DNA of 64,000 bases from Myxococcus landrumus (GCF_017301635.1 NZ_CP071091.1:339001-403000); one strand, 5' to 3'. Counted from the stretch's first letter, positions 38,272-47,795 are shown. Numbers and translations: made by a program. Notes: generated by a model from the sequence alone, not told the origin.

Positions 38272-38766
38272 CTAGCGGCGGCCCTCGGTCTCCAGGTGGC
38301 GGAAGACTCCCGCGTCCACCTCGGAGAAGCCGCAGGCGGTGTAGAAGTTGCGAGCCTCGGGGGTCGTCGCCATGGGCGAGACGAGCTGGAGCTGCCGCGC
38401 GCTGAGCACCTTGCAGCGCTCCAGGATCTGCTTGATGAGCGCGCGCCCCACGCCCCGGCGTCGCCAAGTCTCCGTCACCACCAGCTCGTCGATGGTGGCC
38501 ACGCGTCCCCGCAGCCGGAGCTGCGGACGGTGCGAGAAGGACAGCATCCCCACGGGCCGGTCCTGGGCGTCACCCGCCACGAAGATTTCAATCTCCGGAT
38601 GGCTCACCACCCAGTGGACGGTCTGCTGATCCGTCCCCTGGGGATAGCCCAGCTCGCGAAGGAGCAAGGCCATGGCCTCGGCGTCGCCCCGACGGGCTCG
38701 ACGGATGCGGAAGGCGGGGGCTTCTGCGGCCCCGGGGCTGACGGTCCGGACGATTGGTTGTGACAA
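38272..38766 (-). CDS. GNAT-family N-acetyltransferase
   Basis: 164 aa. The acetyl-CoA loop is in ELVVTETWRRRGVGRALIKQILE (RRRGVG), with FRIRRARRGDAEAMALLLREL at the start and RNFYTACGF at the end. The only suitable start upstream of the fold is TTG 38766; there is no clear RBS. The substrate is unknown. Its start lies 22 bp past the terminator of the dehydrogenase operon, so it needs its own promoter or read-through. Confidence 0.85.
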   Translation of the reverse strand: MSQPIVRTVSPGAAEAPAFRIRRARRGDAEAMALLLRELGYPQGTDQQTVHWVVSHPEIEIFVAGDAQDRPVGMLSFSHRPQLRLRGRVATIDELVVTETWRRRGVGRALIKQILERCKVLSARQLQLVSPMATTPEARNFYTACGFSEVDAGVFRHLETEGRR

Positions 38767-38788
38767 GGCAGTTTGGATTCTAACGAAA

Positions 38789-38822
38789 GGGCCGCCGCTC
38801 CTCCAAAGAGGAACGGCGGCCC
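38789..38822 (-). terminator. Strong terminator of the 2-oxoacid dehydrogenase operon
   Basis: GGGCCGCCG-C-TCCTC pairs with GAGGA-A-CGGCGGCCC, giving 14 pairs, one mismatch and a CAAA loop. On the minus strand it is followed by TTTCGTT. It lies 48 bp past the E1-beta stop. Confidence 0.8.
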
Positions 38823-38870
38823 GAGGTATTCCGTGGGGACGGACCCACGGGGTACTTGTGGGTGCGGCGC

Positions 38871-39929
38871 TTACGGTTGCTCGCCAGCGAGGGCGCGCAG
38901 GGCCGTGGTGATGTCGTTCTGCTGGGGCACGGAGGCCATCTCCAGCGTGTCGGCCAGGCCGATGCCGGGCACGAACTTGCCGGCCAGCAGCCGCGGCGGC
39001 GCGAGCAGCGAATAGAAGAGCTCGTCCACGGTGCGGCGCACCAGGTGCTCACCGAAGTTGGTGACCTCGGTGTCCTCGTTCACGAAGAGGACGCGGCCCG
39101 TCTTCTGGATGGAGGCCTTCATCATGTCCCAGTCGTAGGGCCACAGCGAGCGCAGGTCGATGACCTCCACGCTGATGCCCTCGTCGGCGAGCGTCGCCGC
39201 GGCGCGCGCGCACAGGGGCAGGGTGCGGCCGTAGCTGACCACCGTCACCTGGTGGCCCTCGCGCACCAGCTTGCCCTTGCCGATGGGCACCGCGAACGCC
39301 TCCAGCGCCTCCGGCCACTGGGGCTTCCACTGCGAGCGGTCACCCAGCGGCGCGTCGATGAGCTTCGACAGGGTGCGGTCGTCGTCGGGCTCGCCCGGGA
39401 TGCGCTCCTCGCCCTTGACGCGCAACAGCGCCTTGGGCTCCAGGTACATGACCGGGTTCTGCTCCTTGCAGGCGGAGATGAGCAGGCCGTACGCGTCCAG
39501 CGGGTTGGAAGGCATCACGACCTTCCAGCCGGGGATGTGCGTCATCGTCGCGTCGAACGAGTGCGAGTGGTAGATGGACCCGCGGATGCCGCTGCCCACC
39601 GGCGTGCGCACCACCATCGGCAGGTTCCAGTCGCCGTTGCTGGACCAGCAGGTGTTGCCCGCCAGCTTCAGCAAGTCGATGGTGTTGTAGACGTAGTCGC
39701 AGAACTGGATTTCGGCGACGGGACGTCCTCCGCCCATCGCGATGCCCATGGCCGCGCCGATGATGCCGCGCTCGTCCAGGGGCGAGTTCCACGTCGTCTT
39801 GAGGCCCTGCGTGCAGGTGAAGACGCCGCCCAGCGGCGCGCCCACGTCCTCACCGAAGATGTCCGTCACGCCCAGGTGCGTCTCGGCGTAGTGGAGGGCC
39901 ATGCGAATGGCCTGTGCCATGTTGGCCAT
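38871..39929 (-). CDS. 2-oxoacid dehydrogenase E1 component, beta subunit
   Basis: 352 aa. Typical features are MALHYAETHLGVTDIFGEDVG, LDERGIIGAAMGIAMGGGRPVAEIQFCDYVYNTID, VVRTPVGSGIRGSIYHSHSFDA and VEVIDLRSLWPYD. With the alpha subunit encoded three bases upstream it forms a thiamine-diphosphate-dependent E1 of the pyruvate or branched-chain 2-oxoacid dehydrogenase class. Sequence alone does not decide the substrate. E2 and E3 genes are not in this window. In M. xanthus a branched-chain E1 (esg) affects developmental signalling; whether this is that locus is undetermined. Confidence 0.92.
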   Translation of the reverse strand: MANMAQAIRMALHYAETHLGVTDIFGEDVGAPLGGVFTCTQGLKTTWNSPLDERGIIGAAMGIAMGGGRPVAEIQFCDYVYNTIDLLKLAGNTCWSSNGDWNLPMVVRTPVGSGIRGSIYHSHSFDATMTHIPGWKVVMPSNPLDAYGLLISACKEQNPVMYLEPKALLRVKGEERIPGEPDDDRTLSKLIDAPLGDRSQWKPQWPEALEAFAVPIGKGKLVREGHQVTVVSYGRTLPLCARAAATLADEGISVEVIDLRSLWPYDWDMMKASIQKTGRVLFVNEDTEVTNFGEHLVRRTVDELFYSLLAPPRLLAGKFVPGIGLADTLEMASVPQQNDITTALRALAGEQP

Positions 39930-39932
39930 GGG

Positions 39933-40940
39933 TTACTTGTCCTCCGCGAAGATGTGCTTCCAGATGCTCTCGGGCTCCGGCAGCGGCTCGTCCCGGGCGA
40001 TGCGGGCGGCGGCGGCCATGTCCTCGGTGTAGCGGCTGCGCAGGTCGTCCATCTGCTGGCGGGTGAGCACGCCGTCCTGCTCCAGGCGCTTCTCGAAGTC
40101 CTTGAGGCAGTCGACCTCTTCGGTCACGTAGTTCGCGCCGGACGCGGACGAGTGCCCGTACAGGCGCGACACGTTGGCCTCCAGGAGGAACGGCTTGCGC
40201 TCCTTGCGCACGTACTCCATGGCCTCCTTCAGCTCCAGGTAGGCCTCCACCGGGTCATTGCCGTTGATGGTCTTCGAGCGGATGTTGAACGCCTTGCCGC
40301 GCTCGCTGACGCGCGGCTCGCCGTGCTGGCCTTCCGCGGAGGTGGAGATGCCCCACTTGTTGTTGGTGACGATGATGAGCACCGGCAACGGGTTGGCGGG
40401 GCGGCTGCTCCACACGAGGCAGGTGGCGAAATCACCCTCGGCCGTGCCGGCGTCGCCGCCGGTGACGATGGTGATGCCGTCGCCGCCCACGCGCTTCTGC
40501 ACCATCGCGGTGCCAGGGGCGATGGAGTACTGCACCTCGATGGGCGAGCTGACGGGGGCCACGTTGTACTTGCGCAGCGAGAAGTGGCCCGCGAAGTTGC
40601 GGCCGCCGGAGTACGGGTCCGACGCGGTGTTCTTCATCTGCCGCAGGGCGCCGATAGGCTCCTCGCCCAGGGCGAGCAGCGTGCCGGACTGGCGGTAGTG
40701 CGCGTGGAGGAAGTCGTACTCGGGGCCCTGGCCCTTCTTCATCAGCAGGCCGAGCGGGACGTTGAACGCCTCCTCGCCCGGTCCGCCAATCCAGAAGTAG
40801 CCGTGGCCCTGCTTGTACATCTGGATGAGGCGCTCCTCGAGGACGCGCGTTTTGACCATCAGGTCGTGGATACGAACCAGCAGCTCCCTGTCGAGCGGGA
40901 GCGGCGCGGATGATTCTTTGATGAGTCGGGGTCGAGACAC
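39933..40940 (-). CDS. 2-oxoacid dehydrogenase E1 component, alpha subunit
   Basis: 335 aa. MVKTRVLEERLIQMYKQG opens the fold. The TPP/Mg motif is GGDAGTAEGDF ending NNKWGIS, with A in place of the second G of the common GDG. The phospho-loop region is SRLYGHSSASGANYV. The GTG start at 40940 is chosen because the family pattern begins just after it and GAGGAAG lies upstream; a start at 41006 would include the promoter. The stop is three bases from the beta-subunit ATG, so translation is coupled. Confidence 0.9.
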   Translation of the reverse strand: MSRPRLIKESSAPLPLDRELLVRIHDLMVKTRVLEERLIQMYKQGHGYFWIGGPGEEAFNVPLGLLMKKGQGPEYDFLHAHYRQSGTLLALGEEPIGALRQMKNTASDPYSGGRNFAGHFSLRKYNVAPVSSPIEVQYSIAPGTAMVQKRVGGDGITIVTGGDAGTAEGDFATCLVWSSRPANPLPVLIIVTNNKWGISTSAEGQHGEPRVSERGKAFNIRSKTINGNDPVEAYLELKEAMEYVRKERKPFLLEANVSRLYGHSSASGANYVTEEVDCLKDFEKRLEQDGVLTRQQMDDLRSRYTEDMAAAARIARDEPLPEPESIWKHIFAEDK

Positions 40941-40971
40941 GCGCGGGCTTCCTCTGGCTGGAGGGGACGCC

Positions 40972-41002
40972 CCTATAACCCGGAAGGGGCCCCATGTCTC
41001 AA
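40972..41002 (-). promoter_or_regulatory. Possible sigma-70-type promoter for the E1 operon
   Basis: On the minus strand TTGAGA (41002-40997) and TATAGG (40977-40972) are separated by 19 bases, upstream of the E1-alpha GTG. The spacer is long and the -10 is imperfect, so this is tentative. Confidence 0.35.
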
Positions 41003-41022
41003 GCACCCAGATGCCGGGCTGT

Positions 41023-41047
41023 TGGCCCCTCGCTCAAATGGGGGCCA
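41023..41047 (-). terminator. Stem-loop after M50 protease gene
   Basis: TGGCCCC / GGGGCCA, a perfect 7-bp stem with an 11-base loop, starts 17 bp past the stop of the leftward protease gene. No U-run follows. Confidence 0.45.
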
Positions 41048-41064
41048 GTGGCGCGGCGCGGCAA

Positions 41065-42189
41065 TCAGCCTCGCTCATCCGACTTAGGAGCGCGGGTCTG
41101 TCGCACGAGTGTGACGCGGTCCGCTAATCCCGACTCCTGGCCGGCGCGGGCGGCGATGGTGGCCAGGGTCTCCTCGGACAGCAGCGACGCGTGGGGCCCG
41201 GAGAGCAGCGCGCAGAGCTCCGCGGTGCGACCGGCCTCCAGCAGCGCGAGGACCAGCGCATGGCCCGAGTGGGACGAGGGCTCCTGGGTGAAGGACTCTT
41301 GAAGCGGGCGCACCGCCAGGGCCGCGAGCCCGCTGTCGAGGAGGAGCTGGCCCACCGCGGCCGAGTCCGGCGGAAGCTCCGGCTCCGCGCTCTCCTGCCG
41401 AGGCAGTCGCTCCCGCACGGAGGCCTGGGGGCCTGACGGCTTGGATTCCCCACCGCCGGCCGGAGGGCTGGCGCCGCGCCCCAGCAGCTCATTGAGCGTG
41501 ACGGCGCCCTCGGCGGAGGGACGCTGCGCGGAAGTGCGGCGGACGGGGGCGGGGCGGGGCGGGGGGAGCCGTCGGAGTTGCCGGACGTTCAGCCATCCGA
41601 GCAACACGGCCAACATGCCCACCCAGACGGTGCGGCTCCACAGGGCCCATCCGAGCATCAGCGCCGACGTGCCGATGCCGAGGATGCGCAGCGCGCGCTC
41701 ATGGCGGGCGCCCGCGCGGGCCCGCATGAACGACGCGAGCGCGTCGCCTCCATCCAGGGGCTGTACCGGCAGCAGGTTGATGAGCGCCCAGCCCAGGTTC
41801 ACCCAGAGGACCTGCCGCACCACCTCGTGTGCGAGTCCTCCTGTTCCTGACGTCATGGCGCGGGACACCGCCCACGCGAGCCCGCCCAGGAGCAGTCCCA
41901 TCGCGGGGCCCGCGAGGCTCACCATCACGGCCTGGCGATGCGTCACCTCCCGGGTGCTCTCCGTGGTGCCGCCGAGTCCATGAAGGGTGATGCGGGCACC
42001 CGCGCCGAGCCTCCGGAGGACCCAGGCGTGGCCGCACTCGTGGAGCAGCACGGAGACGAACGCCACCCCCATCCACAGGGCCCACCGCTCGGGCGGGAGG
42101 CCCACGCCCCAGCCCGTCGCGAGCGCGGAGAGGAAGAAGAACGGGTGGACGCGTACGGGAAACCCACCGATGTGGAAGAGGGGCTTCAT
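41065..42189 (-). CDS. Site-2-protease-like M50 membrane metalloprotease
   Basis: 374 aa. The zinc motif H50-E51-C-G-H54 lies in the second membrane helix (VLLHECGHAWVL) and the third ligand is in NLLPVQPLDGGDALA. There are about five or six membrane segments in the first ~210 residues, then a Pro/Ala-rich linker and a ~110-residue cytoplasmic helical tail. M50 enzymes cut substrates in the membrane, often anti-sigma factors. No PDZ or CBS domain is present, and the partner is unknown. Confidence 0.9.
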   Translation of the reverse strand: MKPLFHIGGFPVRVHPFFFLSALATGWGVGLPPERWALWMGVAFVSVLLHECGHAWVLRRLGAGARITLHGLGGTTESTREVTHRQAVMVSLAGPAMGLLLGGLAWAVSRAMTSGTGGLAHEVVRQVLWVNLGWALINLLPVQPLDGGDALASFMRARAGARHERALRILGIGTSALMLGWALWSRTVWVGMLAVLLGWLNVRQLRRLPPPRPAPVRRTSAQRPSAEGAVTLNELLGRGASPPAGGGESKPSGPQASVRERLPRQESAEPELPPDSAAVGQLLLDSGLAALAVRPLQESFTQEPSSHSGHALVLALLEAGRTAELCALLSGPHASLLSEETLATIAARAGQESGLADRVTLVRQTRAPKSDERG

Positions 42190-42296
42190 GGGAGTGGGAT
42201 GGTAGTCAACACCGTGACGCAGGGTCTCGCGAACCAGGAGAAGTACGCTAGAGTCCGAGCCCTTCCGCTACCGCCCCCAGGCGTTGCCTTCCGGGT

Positions 42297-44090
42297 GTGT
42301 CCTTGTCCTCCAGCACGAACACGCGTCTGAACCCCGAACCCGAGCCCGGTACTTCCCCGGGTACGTCCCCCGGAGCAGCTCCTTCGTCCGCTGAGCGGAC
42401 GGGGACCCGGGAAATCACGGGTACTTCCGAGTCCACCTCCACACGGCTCAACGCCGGCCTTCCCCACGCGGAGTCGACGAGCACGCTCATCGCGCCGCTC
42501 GAAGCGGGGGAGCTGCCCAACGTCGCGGCCATTCGAGGCCCGCGGCTGGACCAGATCCTCCTGCTCACCACCACCGCGCTGGTGGTGGTCATCGTCGGGC
42601 TGCTGGCCGCGCTGTCGGTGGCCTCCACCCAGTCCCAGTTCGAGGAGACCGCTCGCCGCTCCACCGAGCGCATCCAGGAGCAGGCCCGCGAGCTGGGCCG
42701 GACGGTGGGCCAGACACTGGCGCTCACGTCCGTCACCAACCTGCGCGACAACAACTACGCCTTCCTAGAGGGCGTGGCCGGCTCCATCGTCTCCACCAAT
42801 CCCAACATCCTCCGCGTTCAGATTCTGGACCCGGAGGGGCTGGTGATGGCGGACAGTGAGACGAAGGAGGCGGGCGCGCAGGACGCCGAGGCGCCGAGTC
42901 CTCGCACCGCCGAGCAGCGTCTGGTCCAGGCCTTCTATCGCAACCAGGCGGTGTACGAAATCCAGGAGCCCATCGACTACGGCTCCAGCAGCGGCAAGGG
43001 GCTGGTGGTCATCAGCTACTCGCTGCGCTCGCTCCAGGAGCAGTTGGAGGTGCTGGAGCGCGACAAGCGGGCCACGGTGAAGGCCAACACCATGCGCATG
43101 CTCGCGCTGGGGCTCGGCTTCGTGGTGCTGGCGGGGGTCGTCGCCGCCTTCCAGAGCCGCAGGATTACCCGTCCCCTGGGCGTGCTCACCGGCAAGGTGA
43201 TGCAGCTGGCGGCTGGAGACCTGGCCGCGCGCACGCATGCGGCGCCGGGCGCGGGCCGCGAGGTGCGCACGCTGGGCGTGGTGTTCAACCACATGGCCGA
43301 GCGCATCAAGGTCCTCCTGGATGACGTGCGCGCCAAGGCGCAGCTCGAGCGGGAGGTGTCGCTGGCTCGCACCGTTCAAGAGACGCTGCTGCCGGGCCGC
43401 GATGCCGTGCAGGTGGGGCCGCTGCGCATCGCGGGCCTCGTCGTCACGGCGGATGCGTGTGGCGGTGACTGGTGGTTCCGCGCCGCGCTGGATGCGCAGC
43501 GGGTCGTCATCGGCATTGGAGACGTGACGGGCCACGGTCTGTCCACGTCGCTCGTGGCCACCAGCGCCACCAGCGGCTTCGCCTCCGCGATGACGCTGCG
43601 CGAGCCCTCGGAGGTCAACGCGCGGATGCTCATCACTGCGCTCAACGTGACGCTGGCCAACGTGGGCCGCGGCGAGCACCAGATGTCCAGCGCCCTGGCC
43701 GTCATCGACGTGTCCAACGGCTTCATCGACTACGCCGCGGGCGGACACCCCAGCCCGCTCGTCTTCAACAAGCACTCGGGCCAGACGGCGTCGTTGCCGG
43801 CGCGAGGTCCGCTGCTGGGCGCGTCGGTGTCGTCCCAGTTCACGTCCCGCCAGGCGCAGCTGCGACCCGGCGACATCGTGGTCTGGTACACCGACGGCCT
43901 CACCGAGTCGCGTGATGGCTCGGGCCGTCTCTATGGCACGCAGCGCCTGGCCGCCGCGGTCCAAGCCCACGCCCACCTGTCCGCGGAGGCCGTGCGCGAA
44001 GCACTGCTCGCGGATGCTCGAGCCTTCAGCGCGGGCCTTCCGCAGCGCGACGACATCACCGTCGTCGTGGCCGAGTACAGCCCCGTCTGA
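42297..44090 (+). CDS. Membrane HAMP-SpoIIE (PP2C-type) protein phosphatase
   Basis: 597 aa. A Ser/Thr/Pro-rich ~80-residue head precedes a membrane segment (ILLLTTTALVVVIVGLLAAL), a ~160-residue periplasmic sensor, a second membrane segment (MLALGLGFVVLAGVVAAF) and a HAMP domain. The phosphatase has ADACGGDWW, IGIGDVTGHGLSTSL, WYTDGLTES and RDDITVVV. SpoIIE/RsbU phosphatases dephosphorylate STAS-domain anti-anti-sigma factors. A STAS-kinase fusion and an RsbW-like ATPase lie downstream on the same strand, making them attractive partners. The GTG start lacks a clear RBS. Confidence 0.9.
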   Translation: MSLSSSTNTRLNPEPEPGTSPGTSPGAAPSSAERTGTREITGTSESTSTRLNAGLPHAESTSTLIAPLEAGELPNVAAIRGPRLDQILLLTTTALVVVIVGLLAALSVASTQSQFEETARRSTERIQEQARELGRTVGQTLALTSVTNLRDNNYAFLEGVAGSIVSTNPNILRVQILDPEGLVMADSETKEAGAQDAEAPSPRTAEQRLVQAFYRNQAVYEIQEPIDYGSSSGKGLVVISYSLRSLQEQLEVLERDKRATVKANTMRMLALGLGFVVLAGVVAAFQSRRITRPLGVLTGKVMQLAAGDLAARTHAAPGAGREVRTLGVVFNHMAERIKVLLDDVRAKAQLEREVSLARTVQETLLPGRDAVQVGPLRIAGLVVTADACGGDWWFRAALDAQRVVIGIGDVTGHGLSTSLVATSATSGFASAMTLREPSEVNARMLITALNVTLANVGRGEHQMSSALAVIDVSNGFIDYAAGGHPSPLVFNKHSGQTASLPARGPLLGASVSSQFTSRQAQLRPGDIVVWYTDGLTESRDGSGRLYGTQRLAAAVQAHAHLSAEAVREALLADARAFSAGLPQRDDITVVVAEYSPV

Positions 44091-44105
44091 CCCTGGACGA
44101 AACGA

Positions 44106-46628
44106 ATGCGCCGCCGCACACCCCTGACTTCTTCGCGACGCCTGACGTCGGTGCTCGCGCTGCTGGCCTCACTCGCGGGGCCTCCCGCCCTGGCGCAGTA
44201 CCGCCCTCCACCCATGTCCGAGTCGCAGCGGCTGGTGAAGGAGGGCGAGACGGCCCAGGTGTCCGCCAGCGCGGCGAGCGCCTCCGGCGACAAGAAGGAC
44301 GCGGAGGAGAAGTACCGCAAGGCCCTGGGCTTCTATGAGCAGGCCCTGGCCGCGGAGCCGGGCTCCGTCACGGCCGCCGCGGGCGTGGGCGCCGTCGCCA
44401 ACGCGCTCCAGGACTGGACGCGCACGGCGGAGCGCCTCAAGGCCGTGCAGGCGGCGAACCCGTCCGAGCTGTCGCTCGCGTATCAGTTGGGTGTGGCCCT
44501 CTTCAAGCTGCGCCGCTTCCCGGAGGCGGTGCCCCTGATGGAGCAGGTGGCCGCGGCGGACCAGGCCGAGCACCTCATCGTCCACTACTACCTGGCCAGC
44601 TACTACCTCTTCGCGCAGCAGGGGGATGCCGCGGTGACGCGCTTGCAGCGCTACCTGACGCTGCGCCCCGCGAAGCTCTCCGCCAACGACCACCAGATTC
44701 ACGAGCTGCTGGGCCGCGCGCACGTGCTGCGCCGGGACACGGTGGCCGCGCGGGCTTCCTTCACCCAGGCGCAGGCGGGGCGGCCGGAGTCTGCTTCCGT
44801 GCAGTTGGGGCTCGCCAGCGTGCTGGAGCTGGAGGGCAAGCCGGCCGAGGCCCGGACGTTGTTGGAGGGCGTGACGACCCGCTTCCCGCAGGTGGCCGAG
44901 GCCCGGGAGAAGCTGGCCCGGCTGTACCTGGCCGCGGGGGAGGTGCCTCGCGCGGAGGCGCAGGCCGTCGCGGTGGTGAAGCTGGGCGCGACGCCCGCCG
45001 CATACCTGCTGCTGGGTGACGTGCGGCTCGCGCAGAAGCAGGCCCCGGCCGCGGAGGAGGCCTACCGCAAGGTGCTGGAGCTCCAGCCCGGACTGGTGCT
45101 GGGACAGATGGCGGTGGGCAAGGCCCTCCAGGCGCAGGGGCGCCACGAGGAGGCCATCCAGTTCCTGGAGGCCGCGGTGCGCTCGGGGGCCAGCAGCGTG
45201 GAGCTGTGGGCCTCGCTGGGCTCCGTCAACCGTCGCGCCGGGCGCTACCAGCGCGCGGTGGAGGTGCATCGCCGCGTCGTGGAGATGGTGCCTCGACAGG
45301 CACTGGGCTGGCTGCTGCTGGGCGCGGACCACTTCGCCACCGGGCAGTGGGACCAGGCCATCGACGACTACGGCAACGCGCTCATCGCGGAGCCGGACCA
45401 CGCGGGCGCGAAGCAGTGGCTGGCCCGCGCGCTGGCCCATCGCGCGCGGGATAGGAATGGGGCAGGGCGGGCGGACGATGCGGTGCGCGACTTGCGGCGC
45501 GCGTTCGACCTGGACCGGAGTGTCCCCATGGCCCGCCGGTTGACCGCGGCGCTGATGGAGACGCGGGCCTACGGCGACGCGCGCAAGGTGATGGAGCAGG
45601 GGGCGACGCTTCCAGGCGCCACGTGGCGTGAGCAGTTGCTGCTGGGCTACGCGCGGCTGGGAGCAGGGGACGCGCAAGGCGCGCTTGAGGCCTTCGAGCG
45701 CTCCGGGAAGCAGACCGAGGAGCCGGACCAGCAGGCGGAGGCGTCCGTGGGTGCCGCGCTCGCGGAGGTGGAGCTGGGACAGGTGGACGCCGCCGTGCAG
45801 CGCCTCACCGAGGTGGGCCCGTCGCGCTCGGCCGCGGGTGTGGCCCAGGCCAACCTGCCTCGCGTGCTGGTGCGCCGGGCGCTGTCCCGGCTGGAGTCCG
45901 GTGACATCGAGGGCGCGGACCGGGACCTCGACGCGGTGGACAAGCTGGGCACCGGCAAGCGCTCGGACCTGGCGAAGCTGGTCCTCTTCGCCCGAGGGCT
46001 GACGCGCGCGGAGGCCGGACGTCACGCCGAGGCCAGCGCCGCCCTGAAGAAGGCCCTCACGCCCGCGCAGCCCTGGGCCTGGCCCAACACGCGCGCCCTG
46101 GCGGACGCCTTCGCCCTCTACAAGAAGGGGCAGGTGGCCGCCGCGCGCAAGCAGCTGACCGCCGCGGCGAAGAAGCCCATGCCCGGACAGCCCAAGTGGC
46201 TTGCGTCCATGACGGGGGCGCTCCACCGCCGAGAGGCCTCGCTGGCCTACGGGGCCGGCAACATGAAGGGCGCGGAGAAGGCGCTCAAGGCCGCGCTCGC
46301 CACCGAGCCCGAGGACGCGGTCCTCCAGCACAACCTGGCCTGCGTCGACTGGCGCAAGGGCAAGGCGGCGGACGCGCTGTCCACGTGGCGCAAGCTGGAG
46401 TCGTCCGTCGCGGTGGCCTCGCTCAACCTGGGCATCGACGCCCAGGAGCGCCGCCACGAGCCCGCCGAGGCGGTGGACGCCTGGCGCCGCTACCTCGCCT
46501 CCGGCTCCGGGCCGCGCATGGCCCAGGTGCGTGAGTGGAAGGAGCGACTGCAGAGCCTCCATGGTCTCGCCGAGCCCTCGGGCTCTTCGGCGGCGACCGG
46601 AGCCACCGTGGAGGACACCACCCCATGA
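44106..46628 (+). CDS. Exported TPR-repeat protein
   Basis: 840 aa. A signal peptide (LTSVLALLASLAGPPALAQ) is followed by TPR-like helical repeats along nearly the whole length, for example EKYRKALGFYEQALAAEPGSV, EEAYRKVLELQPGLVLGQM and RYQRAVEVHRRVVEMVPRQALG. It should act as a periplasmic or outer-membrane protein-interaction scaffold. It begins 15 bp after the phosphatase stop and its TGA overlaps the ATG of the next gene (ATGA). The three genes therefore form an operon. Confidence 0.88.
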   Translation: MRRRTPLTSSRRLTSVLALLASLAGPPALAQYRPPPMSESQRLVKEGETAQVSASAASASGDKKDAEEKYRKALGFYEQALAAEPGSVTAAAGVGAVANALQDWTRTAERLKAVQAANPSELSLAYQLGVALFKLRRFPEAVPLMEQVAAADQAEHLIVHYYLASYYLFAQQGDAAVTRLQRYLTLRPAKLSANDHQIHELLGRAHVLRRDTVAARASFTQAQAGRPESASVQLGLASVLELEGKPAEARTLLEGVTTRFPQVAEAREKLARLYLAAGEVPRAEAQAVAVVKLGATPAAYLLLGDVRLAQKQAPAAEEAYRKVLELQPGLVLGQMAVGKALQAQGRHEEAIQFLEAAVRSGASSVELWASLGSVNRRAGRYQRAVEVHRRVVEMVPRQALGWLLLGADHFATGQWDQAIDDYGNALIAEPDHAGAKQWLARALAHRARDRNGAGRADDAVRDLRRAFDLDRSVPMARRLTAALMETRAYGDARKVMEQGATLPGATWREQLLLGYARLGAGDAQGALEAFERSGKQTEEPDQQAEASVGAALAEVELGQVDAAVQRLTEVGPSRSAAGVAQANLPRVLVRRALSRLESGDIEGADRDLDAVDKLGTGKRSDLAKLVLFARGLTRAEAGRHAEASAALKKALTPAQPWAWPNTRALADAFALYKKGQVAAARKQLTAAAKKPMPGQPKWLASMTGALHRREASLAYGAGNMKGAEKALKAALATEPEDAVLQHNLACVDWRKGKAADALSTWRKLESSVAVASLNLGIDAQERRHEPAEAVDAWRRYLASGSGPRMAQVREWKERLQSLHGLAEPSGSSAATGATVEDTTP

Positions 46629-47545
46629 AGATGCTTCGCTTCGTGCTGGCCAGCCTCGCGCTGGCCCTCTGTCTGAGTGCTCCCGCGAGCGCGGCCCCGG
46701 CTCCGAAGAAGACGACCCTGGGCGTCTTCCTGGCCACCACCTTGAGCGACGGCCAGGAGCGCTTCCAGTACGCCGAGGCCCTGGCGGCGAAGCTGTCCGA
46801 GGCCATGGGGCGCCCCGTGGCCGCCAAGAGCTTTGGTCGCTACGAGGACTTCGCCCGCGCCATCTCCGATGGCCTGGTGGACTTCGCCGTGGTGGAGGGC
46901 TGGGCCGCCGTGCAGTTGGGGGCCCGTGCCACGCCCCTGGCCTGGGCCTCTCGCCCCGGTGAGTCCCAGCAGCGCTGGGCCATCGTCTCCACCCAGCGGG
47001 GCTCGGTGAAGGACCTCGCCGGCAAGCGCCTGGCCCTGGTGAAGGGCGCGGGTCCGACGGACCCCAAGTTCGTGACCCATGCCGTCCTCGGGGGAGACCT
47101 GGACGCCCAGCGCCACTTCAAGCTGGCCCCGGTCCCCAACGTGGAGTCCGCCCTGAAGATGCTGGAGGCCAAGGGCGCCGAGGCCGCCCTGGTGCCGGTG
47201 TCCCATGTCCCCAAGGACAAGGACGTCCGCGTGCTCTTCCGCAGCTCCCGCCTCCCCGGCGCCGTCCTGGTGGACCTGCGCAACCACCGGGCGGCCCTGG
47301 ACACGGCCCTCCCGGGCGTGGGCGCGGTGGCCCCGTTCGAGGCCTTCGCGCGCATCCAGGGCAAGGAGTTCGAGGACTTCCGACGTCTCGTCACCCAGGG
47401 CCCCCCTCGCCGCCAGCCGGTGTTCGCGGACGCGGCCGAGCAGCGCGTGTCCACCCAGGCGCTGGTGCGCGCCGAGGAGCTGGGGCCCTCGCTGCCGTCC
47501 TTCGCCGGAGACCTCGCCGTCTCCGCCGAACAACCGGATGACTGA
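46625..47545 (+). CDS. PhnD-like periplasmic substrate-binding protein
   Basis: 306 aa. A signal peptide (LRFVLASLALALCLSAPASAA) leads to a two-lobed binding fold of the phosphate/phosphonate type: LGVFLATTLSDGQERFQYAEALAAKLSEAMG, ISDGLVDFAVVEGWAAVQL, DLAGKRLALVKGAGPTDPKF. No ABC permease or ATPase gene is nearby. It may serve as a sensor, or as a binding partner for the TonB-dependent receptor encoded next, rather than classical uptake. It is translationally coupled to the TPR gene. Confidence 0.8.
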   Translation: MKMLRFVLASLALALCLSAPASAAPAPKKTTLGVFLATTLSDGQERFQYAEALAAKLSEAMGRPVAAKSFGRYEDFARAISDGLVDFAVVEGWAAVQLGARATPLAWASRPGESQQRWAIVSTQRGSVKDLAGKRLALVKGAGPTDPKFVTHAVLGGDLDAQRHFKLAPVPNVESALKMLEAKGAEAALVPVSHVPKDKDVRVLFRSSRLPGAVLVDLRNHRAALDTALPGVGAVAPFEAFARIQGKEFEDFRRLVTQGPPRRQPVFADAAEQRVSTQALVRAEELGPSLPSFAGDLAVSAEQPDD

Positions 47546-47795
47546 AGGGGTGTGCCGGGCCTGCGTAACCGGGGGCTCGGCGGCGACGTACACCCTTGAG
47601 GTTCCCGCACTCTTGATTTTTAGGGTCTGAGAATCACCGACTTGGCCCAGCCCGGCCTCTGGGGTAGCTTGCCTTCTGACGGCGCGAGCGAGCAGGTGAG
47701 CGAATTCGTCCAAGAGACCGATTGCCCTGGCGCCGCGCCCGCCACCCGGGGCGTACAGGACCGCGAGGGCCCTCCCATTCGCGGATGAGAGAACG

